This document shows, one piece after another, positions 44,460 through 52,588 of a DNA stretch of 59,801 nucleotides. The stretch covers positions 1 to 59,801 of the forward strand of contig JAVBLT010000019.1 of NCBI GenBank assembly GCA_031553315.1, written 5' to 3'. Position 1 is the first letter of the stretch. Each line of letters begins with the position of its first letter. The notes below the pieces were generated by a model, which did no database searches, had not been told where the DNA came from, and saw only the letters and a list, made by a program, of their open reading frames with translations. Source of the stretch: JAVBLT01 sp031553315. Its GTDB lineage: Bacteria > Verrucomicrobiota > Kiritimatiellia > RFP12 > DVOR01. The position numbers were made by a program, and so were the translations under genes.

Positions 44460-45674
44460 ATGACCACGCCCGAGCTCCTCGCCCCCGCCGGCGACTTCGC
44501 CTCCCTCACCGCCGCCCTCGATTCCGGCGCCGACGCCATCTACCTCGGCATCGGCGCCTTCAACATGCGCCGCGCCGTCACCGGAGCCTTCACCCTCGAA
44601 AACCTCCCCCAAGCCGCCCGGGCCTGCCGCGAAAAAAACGCCAACCTCTACCTCACCGTCAACACCCTCATCTACCAAAACGAATTGGAAGCCCTCCGCC
44701 GGCACCTCGAAACCGCCCGCCCCTGGATCCACGCCGCCATCGTCGGCGACCTCGCCACCCTCGCCCTCTGCCGCGAGCTGGGCATCCCCATCCACATCTC
44801 CACCCAATTCTCCTGCGCCAACATCACCAGCGCCAAACTCCTCGCCGACCTCGGCGCCCGGCGCATCGTCCTCGCCCGCGAATGCACCCTCCGGGAAATC
44901 GGCCAAATCACAGCCGAAAGCCCCATCCCCATCGAAATCTTCGCCCACGGCGCCCAATGCCTCGCCCAAAGCGGCCGCTGCCACCTCTCGCAAGAGGCCT
45001 ACGGCCCCTCCGCCTCCCGCGGCCAATGCCTCCAGCCCTGCCGCCGGCAATACCGCATCACCGAAGAGCCCCAAGGCCCCGGCAGCCAGGCCCAATTCAT
45101 CGCAGGCCCCCACTACCTCCTCTCCGCCCGCGACCTCTGCACCCTGCCCATCCTCCCCCGCCTCGTCGCCAGCGGCGCCGCCGCCCTCAAAATCGAAGGC
45201 CGCGCCCGCAACCCGGAATACGTCAAAACCGTCACCGCCGCCTATCGCCGCGGGCTCAGCGCCATCGCCGCCGGCACCTGGTCCGAGCCCCTCCTTGCCG
45301 AGCTCCAGAGCCAAGTCGACCGCGTGTACCACCGCCCCTTCGGCACCGGTCTCCTCCTCGGCCGCCCCGGCGACAACCCATTTTGCGAGACCGATGAAAA
45401 CCAGGCCACCGAAAAAAAAATCTACCTCGGCACCGTCGTGAATTACTACCAGACCCCCCGCATCGCCCACATCCTTTTACACGACCACACCCTCACCCCC
45501 GGCGATCGCCTCGCCATCCACGGCCCCGCCACCGGCGTTGCGGAGTTCACCGCCGCGGAGCTCCGCCAGGATGAAAAGATCCTCCACCACGCCCGCCGCG
45601 GCGACTGGTGCACCCTCCCCGCCCCCCGCTGCCGCCCCGGCGACAAAATCTACCGCATCCTTTCCTTAGAGTAG
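44460..45674 (+). CDS. U32 family protein (TrhP/YegQ-like tRNA hydroxylation)
   Basis: This 404-aa protein opens ELLAPAGDFASLTAALDSGADAIYLG in separate family blocks and has the U32 signature EIFAHGAQCLAQSGRC with GQCLQPCRRQY. Its cysteines probably hold an iron-sulfur cluster. Members near this length (TrhP) act in prephenate-dependent hydroxylation of tRNA uridine-34 rather than as peptidases; RlhA-type rRNA hydroxylation is an alternative. It starts 1 nt after pdxJ. A bidirectional terminator follows. Confidence 0.82.
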   Translation: MTTPELLAPAGDFASLTAALDSGADAIYLGIGAFNMRRAVTGAFTLENLPQAARACREKNANLYLTVNTLIYQNELEALRRHLETARPWIHAAIVGDLATLALCRELGIPIHISTQFSCANITSAKLLADLGARRIVLARECTLREIGQITAESPIPIEIFAHGAQCLAQSGRCHLSQEAYGPSASRGQCLQPCRRQYRITEEPQGPGSQAQFIAGPHYLLSARDLCTLPILPRLVASGAAALKIEGRARNPEYVKTVTAAYRRGLSAIAAGTWSEPLLAELQSQVDRVYHRPFGTGLLLGRPGDNPFCETDENQATEKKIYLGTVVNYYQTPRIAHILLHDHTLTPGDRLAIHGPATGVAEFTAAELRQDEKILHHARRGDWCTLPAPRCRPGDKIYRILSLE

Positions 45675-45700
45675 GTTTCGATTGGAGATTTTAAAAAATA

Positions 45701-45735
45701 AAAAAAGCCCCTCCCGTTTTGGGAGAGGCTTTTTG
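45701..45735. terminator. bidirectional terminator between convergent genes
   Basis: AGCCCCTCCC and GGGAGAGGCT (45706-45715 and 45721-45730) form a stem with one C-A mismatch and a five-base loop. A precedes it and TTTT follows, so it can end transcription from the U32 gene and from the GH2 gene. Confidence 0.8.
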
Positions 45736-45753
45736 GCGTTTGCCCGAAAAGGG

Positions 45754-48700
45754 TTACCGCTTTTCAATGATGCCGAATTCGGCGGCGGAGGCGAATTCCT
45801 GGCCGTTGATTTCGCTGAGCGCGGTGATGCGGACGTAGCGGGCTGGAATCACGCGGCCAAACATCACTTTCTGGAGGGAGGAGGAGGAATCGAAGGCGCC
45901 TTTGGCCGCCTTTTCCCAGGTTTTAAGGTCAAGGCTCACTTCGATCTGGTAATCTTTGATTTTGCCGTTTTGGCCGCCGCCCTGGCGGGGAAGGTAGGTG
46001 AAGCCTTCGAGCTGGCGCACGCGGGCGGTGTCGAACGCGAGCACGTGGGGATACTTGCCGAGGGTCACGCCATACTGGGAGTGCCACAGGGTGGAGGGGT
46101 CGCCGTCGACCGCGTTCTGGGCGCTGCCTTCGCCGGGTTCGGCGCTGGAGCACTCCACGACGGTGAACTTCTCGGGCGGGGGGGGCATGGGCTTGGGAAC
46201 GTCGACCCTCGGCACGCGGATCGTGTCGGGGGCGAGGGCGGGCTCGCCTTTCACGAAGGGGCGGATGGAGAAGTCGAGCGTATAGGGAATGTTGGCGCGG
46301 GGGATGTCGCGATCCAGGGGGCCGGGGCCGCAGGAGGCGCCGCCGAGGCCGCGGGAGGCTGCGGTGAGGGTGAGGATGGTGTGTTTGGCCTCGGGGAGCT
46401 CGGCGGGGTGCATGGTCTCGGTGAGCTCGGTGGCGGTGTAGGGGAGGGCCGAGAAGCCGAAGGGCTTGTCGAGGGCGCCGAGGGTGAGGCCGATGCCGGC
46501 GGCGTTGCTGAGGGCGACCCAGCGGGTGGCTTCACGGTTGCCCATGTCGTTGGGGCGGCCGTAGGCTACGACCATATCGGCCACTTTGCAGCTGTAGCGG
46601 CCGATGAAGGCGCCGCTCATGCGGTCGGCGTAGTTTTCGAAGGGGCCCGCGCCGAAGTATTCGAGGTTGGCGAAGGTTTTGGCGAGGGTGAAGGAGTAGC
46701 CGAGGCGGCCGAGCTCGATGGGGCGGCCTCGGGGAAGGAGGGCGCTCTGGCACACGATGGTGCCGTCGGGGTAAACCTGCCAGGCGGCGTTGACGATGAA
46801 GTGGGTGTTGAGCTCGGTGGGTTTGGTTTCGAGGGGAATGATTTTCGTATTGGTGTCGCCAAAGCGGTCGAGGCGTTCGAGGGTTTTGCCGGCGGCTTTG
46901 GCCGAGGTGCTGAAGCTGAAGACGTTGTTTTCGGCTTTGGGATCGGTGAAATCAAGGGCTTTTTGCTCGATGACGCGCAGGCCCTGGGCGAACCACTGCT
47001 GGGATGTGCCCACTTCGTTGCTGGAGGGGCAGCGGAGAGCGTCGACGACGATGGGCTGGTCGATGAGGGTGACGCCGCGGCAGGTGTATTTCACGAGGGT
47101 GCCCAGGGTGCGGGAGAAGGTGGCGCTGAAGTCGGCCCCGGTGAAGGTGACGGTATCGCCTTTTTCGGTTTTGGTGAGGGGCCCGGCTTTGGCCTGGAAG
47201 AGGGGCTTGGCGGGGGCGGGGTTCTCGAGGGCGATGTCGTCGGAGGCGGCTTCGAAGCCGGCTTTGAGGAGGCCTTCATCTTTTTTGAGGGTGAAGCGGA
47301 TGCGCAGGCTGTAGAGGGCGCCGGGCTTCATTTTGCAGCCGGTGACCTGGGCGGGCATGGCGGTTTCGGCGCTCTTCATGGGGCCGACGGCGGGGAGGGT
47401 GAGCGGGCCGGAGGCCACGGAGAGGCCGTCTTCATACAGCGCCCACTGGGCATCGTAGCCGGAGAGGTCGCGGAAATAGTTTTTGTTGCGGATGAGGAGC
47501 CGGCCTTTGGCGGGGCTGGTGGTTTTGATGTTTTGGTAAACGTGCTTCACTTCGTGGTAGCCGGGTTCGGGGGTGCGGTCGGAGAGGATGGTGCCGTTGA
47601 ACACAAACTGACCGCTGTTGGGCTGGTCGCCGAAGTCGCCGCCGTAGGCGAGAATGCGGGTGCCGGCGGCGTTCTTCATGTAGAGGCCCTGGTCGACCCA
47701 ATCCCAAATGGCGCCGCCGAGGATCACGTCGGAAGATTCGATGGCTTCCTGGTAATCGGCGAAGTTGCCCAGGGCGTTCATCATGTTGTGGGCGTATTCG
47801 GAGATGTAGAAGGGCTTGGTTGCTTTGGAATCAGTGGCTTTCCACTGGACCCAGCCCACGGAGGGATACTGGTTGGAGCCCATGTCGACGATGCTGTTGT
47901 TGCGCTCGTAGTGGGTGGGGCGGGTGAGGTCGCGGGCTTTGATGGTTTTCTCGGCGATGAGGAAGTTGCGGCCGGGGCCGGCTTCGTTGCCGAGGGACCA
48001 GATGACGATGGAGGGGTGGTTTTTGTTTCGCTCGACCATGTTCATGATTCGGTCGACGTGGGCATCGAGCCATTCCACGGGGTGGGAGAGGGATTCTTTG
48101 CCGTAGTAGTAGCCGTGGGATTCGATGTTGGCTTCGTCTTGAAGGTAAATGCCGTATTTGTTGCAGAGGTAGTAGAAGTAGGAATCGGTGGGGTAGTGGG
48201 AGTTGCGCACGTGGTTGATGTTGCCTTCCTTGAGGAGGCGCACGTCTTCCTCCTGGCGCTCGCGGCTGACGGTGTGGCCGGTCATGGGGTCGCTTTCGTG
48301 GCGGTTGACGCCTTTGAGCTTGATTTTTTCGCCGTTGACGAAGAAGCGGCCGTCTTTGATTTCCACCTTGCGGAAGCCGAGCTGCGCGGAAACCACTTCG
48401 AGGAGGATGCCGGCGGGGTGGCGCACTTCGAGGGTGAGGGTGTAGAGGCTGGGGGTTTCGGCGGACCAGAGGGCGGGGGCGGCGTAGCGCATCAGCAGGC
48501 CGGTTTTGTAGCTTTTCTGGCCGGTGAGGTCTACGGTCTTTTGGGCGATGCCGTTCCACGGCGGGTCGGAGGGTTTCACGGGGGCGACGAAGCGGCCGTC
48601 GGCGTCGTAAAGCCTGGCTTCGAGGGTGTAGCCGTTGGCGTCGGCTTCGCGGGGAAGGAGATTGCTCAGCTCGGCGTCGACGGTGACGGTCCAGTCGCCG

Positions 48701-49542
48701 TTGATTTCCTTTACGGGCTCGGTCACGGCGAAGAAATCGCGCACGTGCACGTTGGGCAAAGAATAGAGCGACACGGAGCGGAAGATGCCCGAAAGGCGGA
48801 ACATATCCTGGCATTCCAGGTAGGAGGCGTCGCTGTTGCGGTAGACTTCGAGGGCCACGGTGTTGCGCCCCGGTTTGAGGAACCGGCTCACATTGAAGGC
48901 GGCGGGGTTGCGGGAATCTTTGGAGTAGCCGATGTATTTGCCGTTGACCCAGAGGTAGAAGAACGAGTCGACCCCGTCAAACTGAAGGTAGAGCTGGCGG
49001 CCGCTCCAATCGGCGGGCACGTCGAAATCGCGGCGGTAGGAGCCCACGGGGTTGCGGGCGTCGTAATTGGTGTAGCTTTTGGGCGGTTCGCCCATCACGA
49101 AGGGCCAGTCGCGTTTGAAGGGGTAAGGCTGGTTGCAGTAGATGGGGGTGCCGTAGCGGCCCTTTTCGGGGTTGGCGCCTTCGGCCTGCCAGGAGCAGGG
49201 CACGGTGATGCGATCCCATTTGGAGACGTCGTAATCCATGCGGTAGAACTCTTTGGGGCGCGAATTGGGATCGGGCGACCACATGAAGGCCCAGTCGGTC
49301 TTGCTGTCGAGCGAGCGCCACCAGCGGCTGTTTTCGGGGAGGATTTTGAGGGCCGAATCGGTATCGGCGAAGCTGGCGAACCAGGCGCGGGCGGGTTCCT
49401 TGTTGAGCGAGAGGTTCTGTTCCTGTTCCCATTCGCCGCCCAGGGGGGCATCGTAAAGACCGGTCATATGCACGGCGCAAACCTCCGTGGCGGTGAGAGC
49501 CGCCAGGATGGCGGCTGCTGAAATTGCAAGCGGCATGTTCAT
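45754..49542 (-). CDS. exported GH2 beta-galactosidase with C-terminal F5/8-type (CBM32-like) domain
   Basis: This 1262-aa protein has a signal peptide (hydrophobic stretch to about residue 22, cleavage after VCA) and the LacZ-type layout: sugar-binding jelly roll, immunoglobulin-like domain and TIM barrel. The acid/base Glu lies in WSLGNEAGPG and the nucleophile Glu in YISEYAHNMMNALGNF; the C-terminal LacZ small-chain domain includes FGAGPFENYADR. The last 130 residues (AEPGEGSAQNAVDGDPSTLWHS is its core) form a discoidin-type sugar-binding domain. It releases galactose outside the cytoplasm, perhaps from host glycans. GGAGG fits ATG 49542 (spacing 6) better than 49548. Confidence 0.92.
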   Translation of the reverse strand: MNMPLAISAAAILAALTATEVCAVHMTGLYDAPLGGEWEQEQNLSLNKEPARAWFASFADTDSALKILPENSRWWRSLDSKTDWAFMWSPDPNSRPKEFYRMDYDVSKWDRITVPCSWQAEGANPEKGRYGTPIYCNQPYPFKRDWPFVMGEPPKSYTNYDARNPVGSYRRDFDVPADWSGRQLYLQFDGVDSFFYLWVNGKYIGYSKDSRNPAAFNVSRFLKPGRNTVALEVYRNSDASYLECQDMFRLSGIFRSVSLYSLPNVHVRDFFAVTEPVKEINGDWTVTVDAELSNLLPREADANGYTLEARLYDADGRFVAPVKPSDPPWNGIAQKTVDLTGQKSYKTGLLMRYAAPALWSAETPSLYTLTLEVRHPAGILLEVVSAQLGFRKVEIKDGRFFVNGEKIKLKGVNRHESDPMTGHTVSRERQEEDVRLLKEGNINHVRNSHYPTDSYFYYLCNKYGIYLQDEANIESHGYYYGKESLSHPVEWLDAHVDRIMNMVERNKNHPSIVIWSLGNEAGPGRNFLIAEKTIKARDLTRPTHYERNNSIVDMGSNQYPSVGWVQWKATDSKATKPFYISEYAHNMMNALGNFADYQEAIESSDVILGGAIWDWVDQGLYMKNAAGTRILAYGGDFGDQPNSGQFVFNGTILSDRTPEPGYHEVKHVYQNIKTTSPAKGRLLIRNKNYFRDLSGYDAQWALYEDGLSVASGPLTLPAVGPMKSAETAMPAQVTGCKMKPGALYSLRIRFTLKKDEGLLKAGFEAASDDIALENPAPAKPLFQAKAGPLTKTEKGDTVTFTGADFSATFSRTLGTLVKYTCRGVTLIDQPIVVDALRCPSSNEVGTSQQWFAQGLRVIEQKALDFTDPKAENNVFSFSTSAKAAGKTLERLDRFGDTNTKIIPLETKPTELNTHFIVNAAWQVYPDGTIVCQSALLPRGRPIELGRLGYSFTLAKTFANLEYFGAGPFENYADRMSGAFIGRYSCKVADMVVAYGRPNDMGNREATRWVALSNAAGIGLTLGALDKPFGFSALPYTATELTETMHPAELPEAKHTILTLTAASRGLGGASCGPGPLDRDIPRANIPYTLDFSIRPFVKGEPALAPDTIRVPRVDVPKPMPPPPEKFTVVECSSAEPGEGSAQNAVDGDPSTLWHSQYGVTLGKYPHVLAFDTARVRQLEGFTYLPRQGGGQNGKIKDYQIEVSLDLKTWEKAAKGAFDSSSSLQKVMFGRVIPARYVRITALSEINGQEFASAAEFGIIEKR

Positions 49543-49617
49543 TTTCATCCTCCAGTTACAGATTCAAAGCGTCAAAAAAACGGCGGCAAGTATGCCCCAA
49601 ACGCGGCGAAAAAGGAA

Positions 49618-49643
49618 GGCAAAAAACGCCTCGCTTTTTTGCC
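49618..49643. terminator. inverted repeat downstream of the DtxR-type gene
   Basis: GGCAAAAAA (49618-49626) and TTTTTTGCC (49635-49643) pair perfectly around an eight-base loop. It lies between the DtxR-type stop and the GH2 start and may terminate the regulator transcript, although the T run is inside the stem. Confidence 0.4.
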
Positions 49644-49650
49644 GCGCGAT

Positions 49651-50061
49651 TTATGAAACAGGTTCTTCCGGCGGGGGGGAATCCTTTACGGCTTTTTTCT
49701 CTTTGACAAAGGCCATGATGCGGTTCAGCGTTTCGGCGCTGAGAATGTGTTCCATGGAGCAGGCGTCGTGCTCGGCGGCCTCGGGGCTCACGCCGAGCAT
49801 CTGCAAAAATTCCGAAAGCAGCCGGTGGCGCAGGATCACGGTGCGCGCCGCGGCCCGGCCTTTGTCGGTCAGCTCCACGGAACCATAGGGCTCCTGATCC
49901 ACGAGGCCCAGCTTTTTGAGCTCGGCCACGGCTTTGTTGACCGAGGGCATTTTCACGGCGATCATCCGTGAAATATCGCTGACCCGCGCTTTGCCGGTGG
50001 TGCTTTTCAGCCGGTAAACCGCCTCCAGGTAATCTTCCATGCTCTGCGACATCTTTTCCAT
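49651..50061 (-). CDS. DtxR/MntR-family metal-dependent repressor
   Basis: This 136-aa protein has an N-terminal winged helix (SMEDYLEAVYRL, then VSDISRMIAVKMPSVNKAV) and a dimerisation/metal domain with RHRLLSEFL. CSMEHILS has the C-x2-E-H arrangement of iron-type DtxR rather than the Glu of MntR. The SH3-like third domain is absent, as in MntR-size members. It should repress metal uptake genes when Fe or Mn is bound. The start is uncertain: GTG 50070 abuts the -10 box, so ATG 50061 is preferred; no ribosome site exists. Confidence 0.85.
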   Translation of the reverse strand: MEKMSQSMEDYLEAVYRLKSTTGKARVSDISRMIAVKMPSVNKAVAELKKLGLVDQEPYGSVELTDKGRAAARTVILRHRLLSEFLQMLGVSPEAAEHDACSMEHILSAETLNRIMAFVKEKKAVKDSPPPEEPVS

Positions 50062-50070
50062 GATGGGCAC

Positions 50071-50099
50071 AGAATAAGCGATTCACTGCGAAAGCGCAA
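50071..50099 (-). promoter_or_regulatory. promoter of the DtxR-type gene
   Basis: On the minus strand, TTGCGC (50099-50094), a 17-bp spacer and TATTCT (50076-50071) end 9 nt before ATG 50061, giving a message with almost no leader. Confidence 0.55.
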
Positions 50100-50137
50100 G
50101 CAAAAGAAGCCGCCGGCGTTGAAGAAAAACAGGCGCG

Positions 50138-50755
50138 CTAATCGAGCAGGGTTTGCCAGCCGGGGTCGGCGTGGGCGGCGAAGCACATGGCGATTTGTTC
50201 TCGGGTGACTTTTTCTTCGGCGAGGGGCGGTAAATCATCAAGCGAAAAGGAATCGAGGGCGGTGGTTTCGGGGTTTTCCCGGAAGGCGCCGCCGGTTTCG
50301 ATGCAGAGCACGAAGATTTTGCAGATGCCGTAGGCGTAGCGCGGGGGGTTGCGGCGGTTGCGATCCTGCACGGCGATGACTTTGACGGGGGCGACTTCGA
50401 TCCCGGCTTCTTCGCGGGCTTCTTTGACGGTGTTTTCCGCCACGGAAAGGTGCACATCGACCCAGCCGCCGGGGAGGGCCCAGCGGCCGGCGCGCTCGCG
50501 CACGAGGAGGATTTTGCCGCGGCGGAAAATGGCGGCCCGGCAATCGAGCTTGGGGGTCTGGTAGCCGGTTTCGTTGCAGAAAAGGTCTTTCACGCGCTCC
50601 AGGCCGAGGCCTGTTTGCCGGGCGACCATTTCGGCGGCGATCTCGCGGATGCGGGTAAAACGCTCAAGGTCGAAGACGTCTTTCGAATACGTGAGCCCGG
50701 TTTGGGCGAGGGCCTGGAGCTCGACGGCCCAATCCAGCCAGGGGTTCTTTTCCAT
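50138..50755 (-). CDS. Nudix hydrolase with N-terminal helical domain
   Basis: This 205-aa protein has a helical N-terminal domain (about residues 1-65, as in ADP-ribose pyrophosphatase-like Nudix proteins). The Nudix box begins at GGWVDVHLSVAENTV and ends KEAREEAGIEV, with the REx2EE-type metal ligands. Substrate could be ADP-ribose, NADH-type nucleotides or a nucleoside diphosphate; it cannot be read. It begins 7 nt after the HdeD-like stop, so both share the promoter at 51358-51386. Confidence 0.85.
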   Translation of the reverse strand: MEKNPWLDWAVELQALAQTGLTYSKDVFDLERFTRIREIAAEMVARQTGLGLERVKDLFCNETGYQTPKLDCRAAIFRRGKILLVRERAGRWALPGGWVDVHLSVAENTVKEAREEAGIEVAPVKVIAVQDRNRRNPPRYAYGICKIFVLCIETGGAFRENPETTALDSFSLDDLPPLAEEKVTREQIAMCFAAHADPGWQTLLD

Positions 50756-50762
50756 GGGGTGC

Positions 50763-51323
50763 TCAGTTTTTGGGTTTGAGGAGCGGGGCGATGAGGAGCG
50801 AGGCGCCCGTCACGAGGAGCAGGAGGCCGCCGACCCAGGCGAAGGCGAGGAAGCTGGCCGCGGGCCACACGATGAAAAGGAAGCCGGTGAGCACGGCCAT
50901 GCCGCCGGAAAAACGGGCCCACCCGCGGCTGATGGGCAGGTCGTCGGCCAAAAGGTGGATGCCGGCGACGAGCTGCCAGATGCCGATGAGGATCGTCCAG
51001 ACCACGCCGGTGAGGATGGGGCTGGTGAAGGCGATGGCGCCGGTGAGGAAAATGAGGATGCCGTAGACGATGCAGGCTGTGCGCAGGCGCCCTTTCGCGC
51101 TGAAGGCGGCAACGAGGAGGACTGCGGCGTCGAGAATCAGCAGAAAGCCGATGCCCATCACGATGCCGGCCGCGGATTCGCCGGGGCTGACGGTCAGCAA
51201 AAGGCCGATCACAACGGCGAAAATGCCGCGGATGATCATGGAGGAGCGTGAGAAGCGGGCGGGGTTGAGCGCGGCTTCAACAACAAGAATCGCCGCGCCG
51301 GGTTCATCGGCTGATCGCGTCAT
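50763..51323 (-). CDS. HdeD-like (DUF308) membrane protein
   Basis: This 186-aa protein has six short hydrophobic helices in HdeD-type repeats (RGIFAVVIGLLLTVSPG and GILIFLTGAIAFTSPI). HdeD proteins are linked to acid resistance in enterobacteria but most are uncharacterised. GGAGGTT gives a strong ribosome site for ATG 51323; an earlier in-frame start at 51386 lies at the -35 box and is rejected. Confidence 0.8.
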   Translation of the reverse strand: MTRSADEPGAAILVVEAALNPARFSRSSMIIRGIFAVVIGLLLTVSPGESAAGIVMGIGFLLILDAAVLLVAAFSAKGRLRTACIVYGILIFLTGAIAFTSPILTGVVWTILIGIWQLVAGIHLLADDLPISRGWARFSGGMAVLTGFLFIVWPAASFLAFAWVGGLLLLVTGASLLIAPLLKPKN

Positions 51324-51357
51324 GGGGAACCTCCTTCTTCGGTGTGAGACTTTCGCG

Positions 51358-51386
51358 ATAATACGCCCGGGCGCTTCAAAAGGCAA
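51358..51386 (-). promoter_or_regulatory. promoter of the HdeD-like/Nudix operon
   Basis: On the minus strand, TTGCCT (51386-51381), a 17-bp spacer and TATTAT (51363-51358) lie 35 nt before the start at 51323. It is divergent from the tRNA promoter. Confidence 0.65.
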
Positions 51387-51455
51387 GCGGCAAAGTGAAA
51401 AAAACGGGCCGCGGTTTCATTTTTTCACTGATTTTCATTTTTTTGGGTTTTCGGA

Positions 51456-51484
51456 TTGACTCTTCGCCCGGGATTCGTTATTAT
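51456..51484 (+). promoter_or_regulatory. tRNA promoter
   Basis: TTGACT (51456-51461), a 17-bp spacer and TATTAT (51479-51484) lie 20 nt before the first tRNA base. Five of six -35 bases match consensus. Confidence 0.75.
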
Positions 51485-51504
51485 CCCCCACGTTTTTGAC
51501 GCAT

Positions 51505-51580
51505 GGCGGGTTAGCTCAGTTGGTAGAGCATCGGAATCATAATCCGCAGGTCGGGGGATCGTGACCCTCACCCGCCACCA
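51505..51580 (+). tRNA. tRNA-Met(CAU) with unusual T-loop
   Basis: The 76-nt sequence folds as a cloverleaf: acceptor GGCGGGT/ACCCGCC, a normal D arm, anticodon CAT at 51538-51540 and encoded CCA. The G1-C72 pair and lack of three G-C pairs in the anticodon stem exclude the bacterial initiator; elongator Met or lysidine-modified Ile remain possible. The T-loop reads ATCGTGA where TTCGANT is expected, so bases 54 and 58 are A and T, the reverse of normal. T27 faces C43 as a mismatch. Confidence 0.88.
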
Positions 51581-51631
51581 TTAAGCCGTTCATCCGAAGA
51601 GGTGGGCGGTTTTGTCTAAAGCAGGGCGACT

Positions 51632-51722
51632 GGAGAGGTGACCGAGCGGTCGAAGGTGCAGCATTGGAAATGCTGTGTGCTCTAACCGGGCACCGGGGGT
51701 TCAAATCCCTCCCTCTCCGCCA
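51632..51722 (+). tRNA. tRNA-Ser(GGA)
   Basis: The 91-nt sequence has acceptor GGAGAGG/CCTCTCC, discriminator G, encoded CCA, anticodon GGA at 51666-51668 and the long variable arm of serine tRNAs. The T-loop (TTCAAAT) is normal. It is 51 nt downstream of tRNA-Met and shares its promoter and terminator. Confidence 0.95.
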
Positions 51723-51726
51723 AATC

Positions 51727-51757
51727 AGAACTTTTGCGCAAGGCAAAGGTTCTTTTT
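51727..51757 (+). terminator. intrinsic terminator after the tRNA pair
   Basis: AGAACTTTTGC (51727-51737) and GCAAAGGTTCT (51743-51753) form an 11-bp stem with one G-T pair and a five-base loop, followed by a T run to 51757. The thi genes beyond it depend on read-through or an unseen promoter. Confidence 0.75.
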
Positions 51758-51774
51758 CATTTAAAGGGCGCGCC

Positions 51775-51978
51775 ATGAAGAAGATCACCATCAACGGCAC
51801 CGGCTGCGAAACGGCCGCCGTTTCATTGGAGGCCGTGCTCCTTGAGCGCGGCTTCGCGGGCGCGGGTGTGATTGCCGAGCTCAACGGAGCCATCGTCGGG
51901 CGCGAGGTCTCCTTCGCCGCGATCCCCATCCGCGAGGGCGATTCGCTCAACCTCTTTCGCATTGTGGCGGGCGGATAA
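51775..51978 (+). CDS. thiS: sulfur carrier protein ThiS
   Basis: This 67-aa ubiquitin-like protein starts KKITINGTGCE, contains VIAELNGAIVGR and REGDSLNLFRIVAGG, and ends in the Gly-Gly needed for adenylation and thiocarboxylate formation. It donates sulfur to the thiazole of thiamine. ATG 51775 is preferred to the earlier frame inside tRNA-Ser. No TPP riboswitch is seen upstream. The next gene starts directly after its stop. Confidence 0.93.
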   Translation: MKKITINGTGCETAAVSLEAVLLERGFAGAGVIAELNGAIVGREVSFAAIPIREGDSLNLFRIVAGG

Positions 51979-52578
51979 ATGGGCGTAAACCTTTTTCTCA
52001 CCGACCGTGAACGCGCCCTCCTCGAGCGCGCCGTCATCGGCATCGCGGGGGCGGGCGGCCTCGGATCCAACTGCGCGGCGCACCTTGTGCGCGCGGGCAT
52101 CCGAAAGCTGGTGATCGCCGATTTCGACGCGGTGGCCGAAAGCAACCTCAACCGTCAATTTTTCTTCGCCGACCAGGTCGGGATGAAAAAGGTGGACGCG
52201 CTGCGCGAGAATCTCCTGCGCATTGCGCCCGGCCTGGAGCTTGAGCTTCACGCCTGCAAAATCACCCGCAAAAACGCCGCCGCGATTTTCGGAAGGTGCG
52301 ATGCGGCAGTCGAAGCCTTCGACACGGTGGCCTCCAAATGCGCCTTTTTGGAAGCCATGAGCCCGGTTGAAATCCCCATTGCGGCGGCGAGCGGCATCGG
52401 CGGCTGGGGCCGGAGCGGCACGCTTGGAATCCGCCGCGCCGGAACCCGCCTTTACCTGATTGGCGACGGCGAAACGGAAGCGGCCGGCGCGACCTACCCG
52501 ACCGCGCCCCGCGTGGGCATTGCCGCCGCCATGCAGGCCAACACCGTGATCGCCCTGCTTCTCAACCAGCCCGTTTAA
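51979..52578 (+). CDS. thiF: ThiF-type ThiS adenylyltransferase (short form)
   Basis: This 199-aa E1-like protein has the nucleotide loop GIAGAGGLGSN, ESNLNRQFFFADQVGM and VEAFDTVASK. It lacks the zinc cysteine pairs of E. coli ThiF and matches the shorter ThiF found in clostridial thi clusters. It adenylates the ThiS C-terminus. Position between thiS and thiG supports the role over MoeB or TcdA (a separate TcdA is at 5413). Confidence 0.88.
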   Translation: MGVNLFLTDRERALLERAVIGIAGAGGLGSNCAAHLVRAGIRKLVIADFDAVAESNLNRQFFFADQVGMKKVDALRENLLRIAPGLELELHACKITRKNAAAIFGRCDAAVEAFDTVASKCAFLEAMSPVEIPIAAASGIGGWGRSGTLGIRRAGTRLYLIGDGETEAAGATYPTAPRVGIAAAMQANTVIALLLNQPV

Positions 52579-52588
52579 GGAGAACCCC

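Noticed and set aside
45682..49521. 1279-codon plus-strand frame opposite the GH2 gene
   Set aside because: Shadow of the GH2 coding strand; composition artefact.
51723..51774. TPP riboswitch ahead of thiSFGH
   Set aside because: The space holds only the tRNA terminator and lacks the CUGAGA and ACCUGA boxes.
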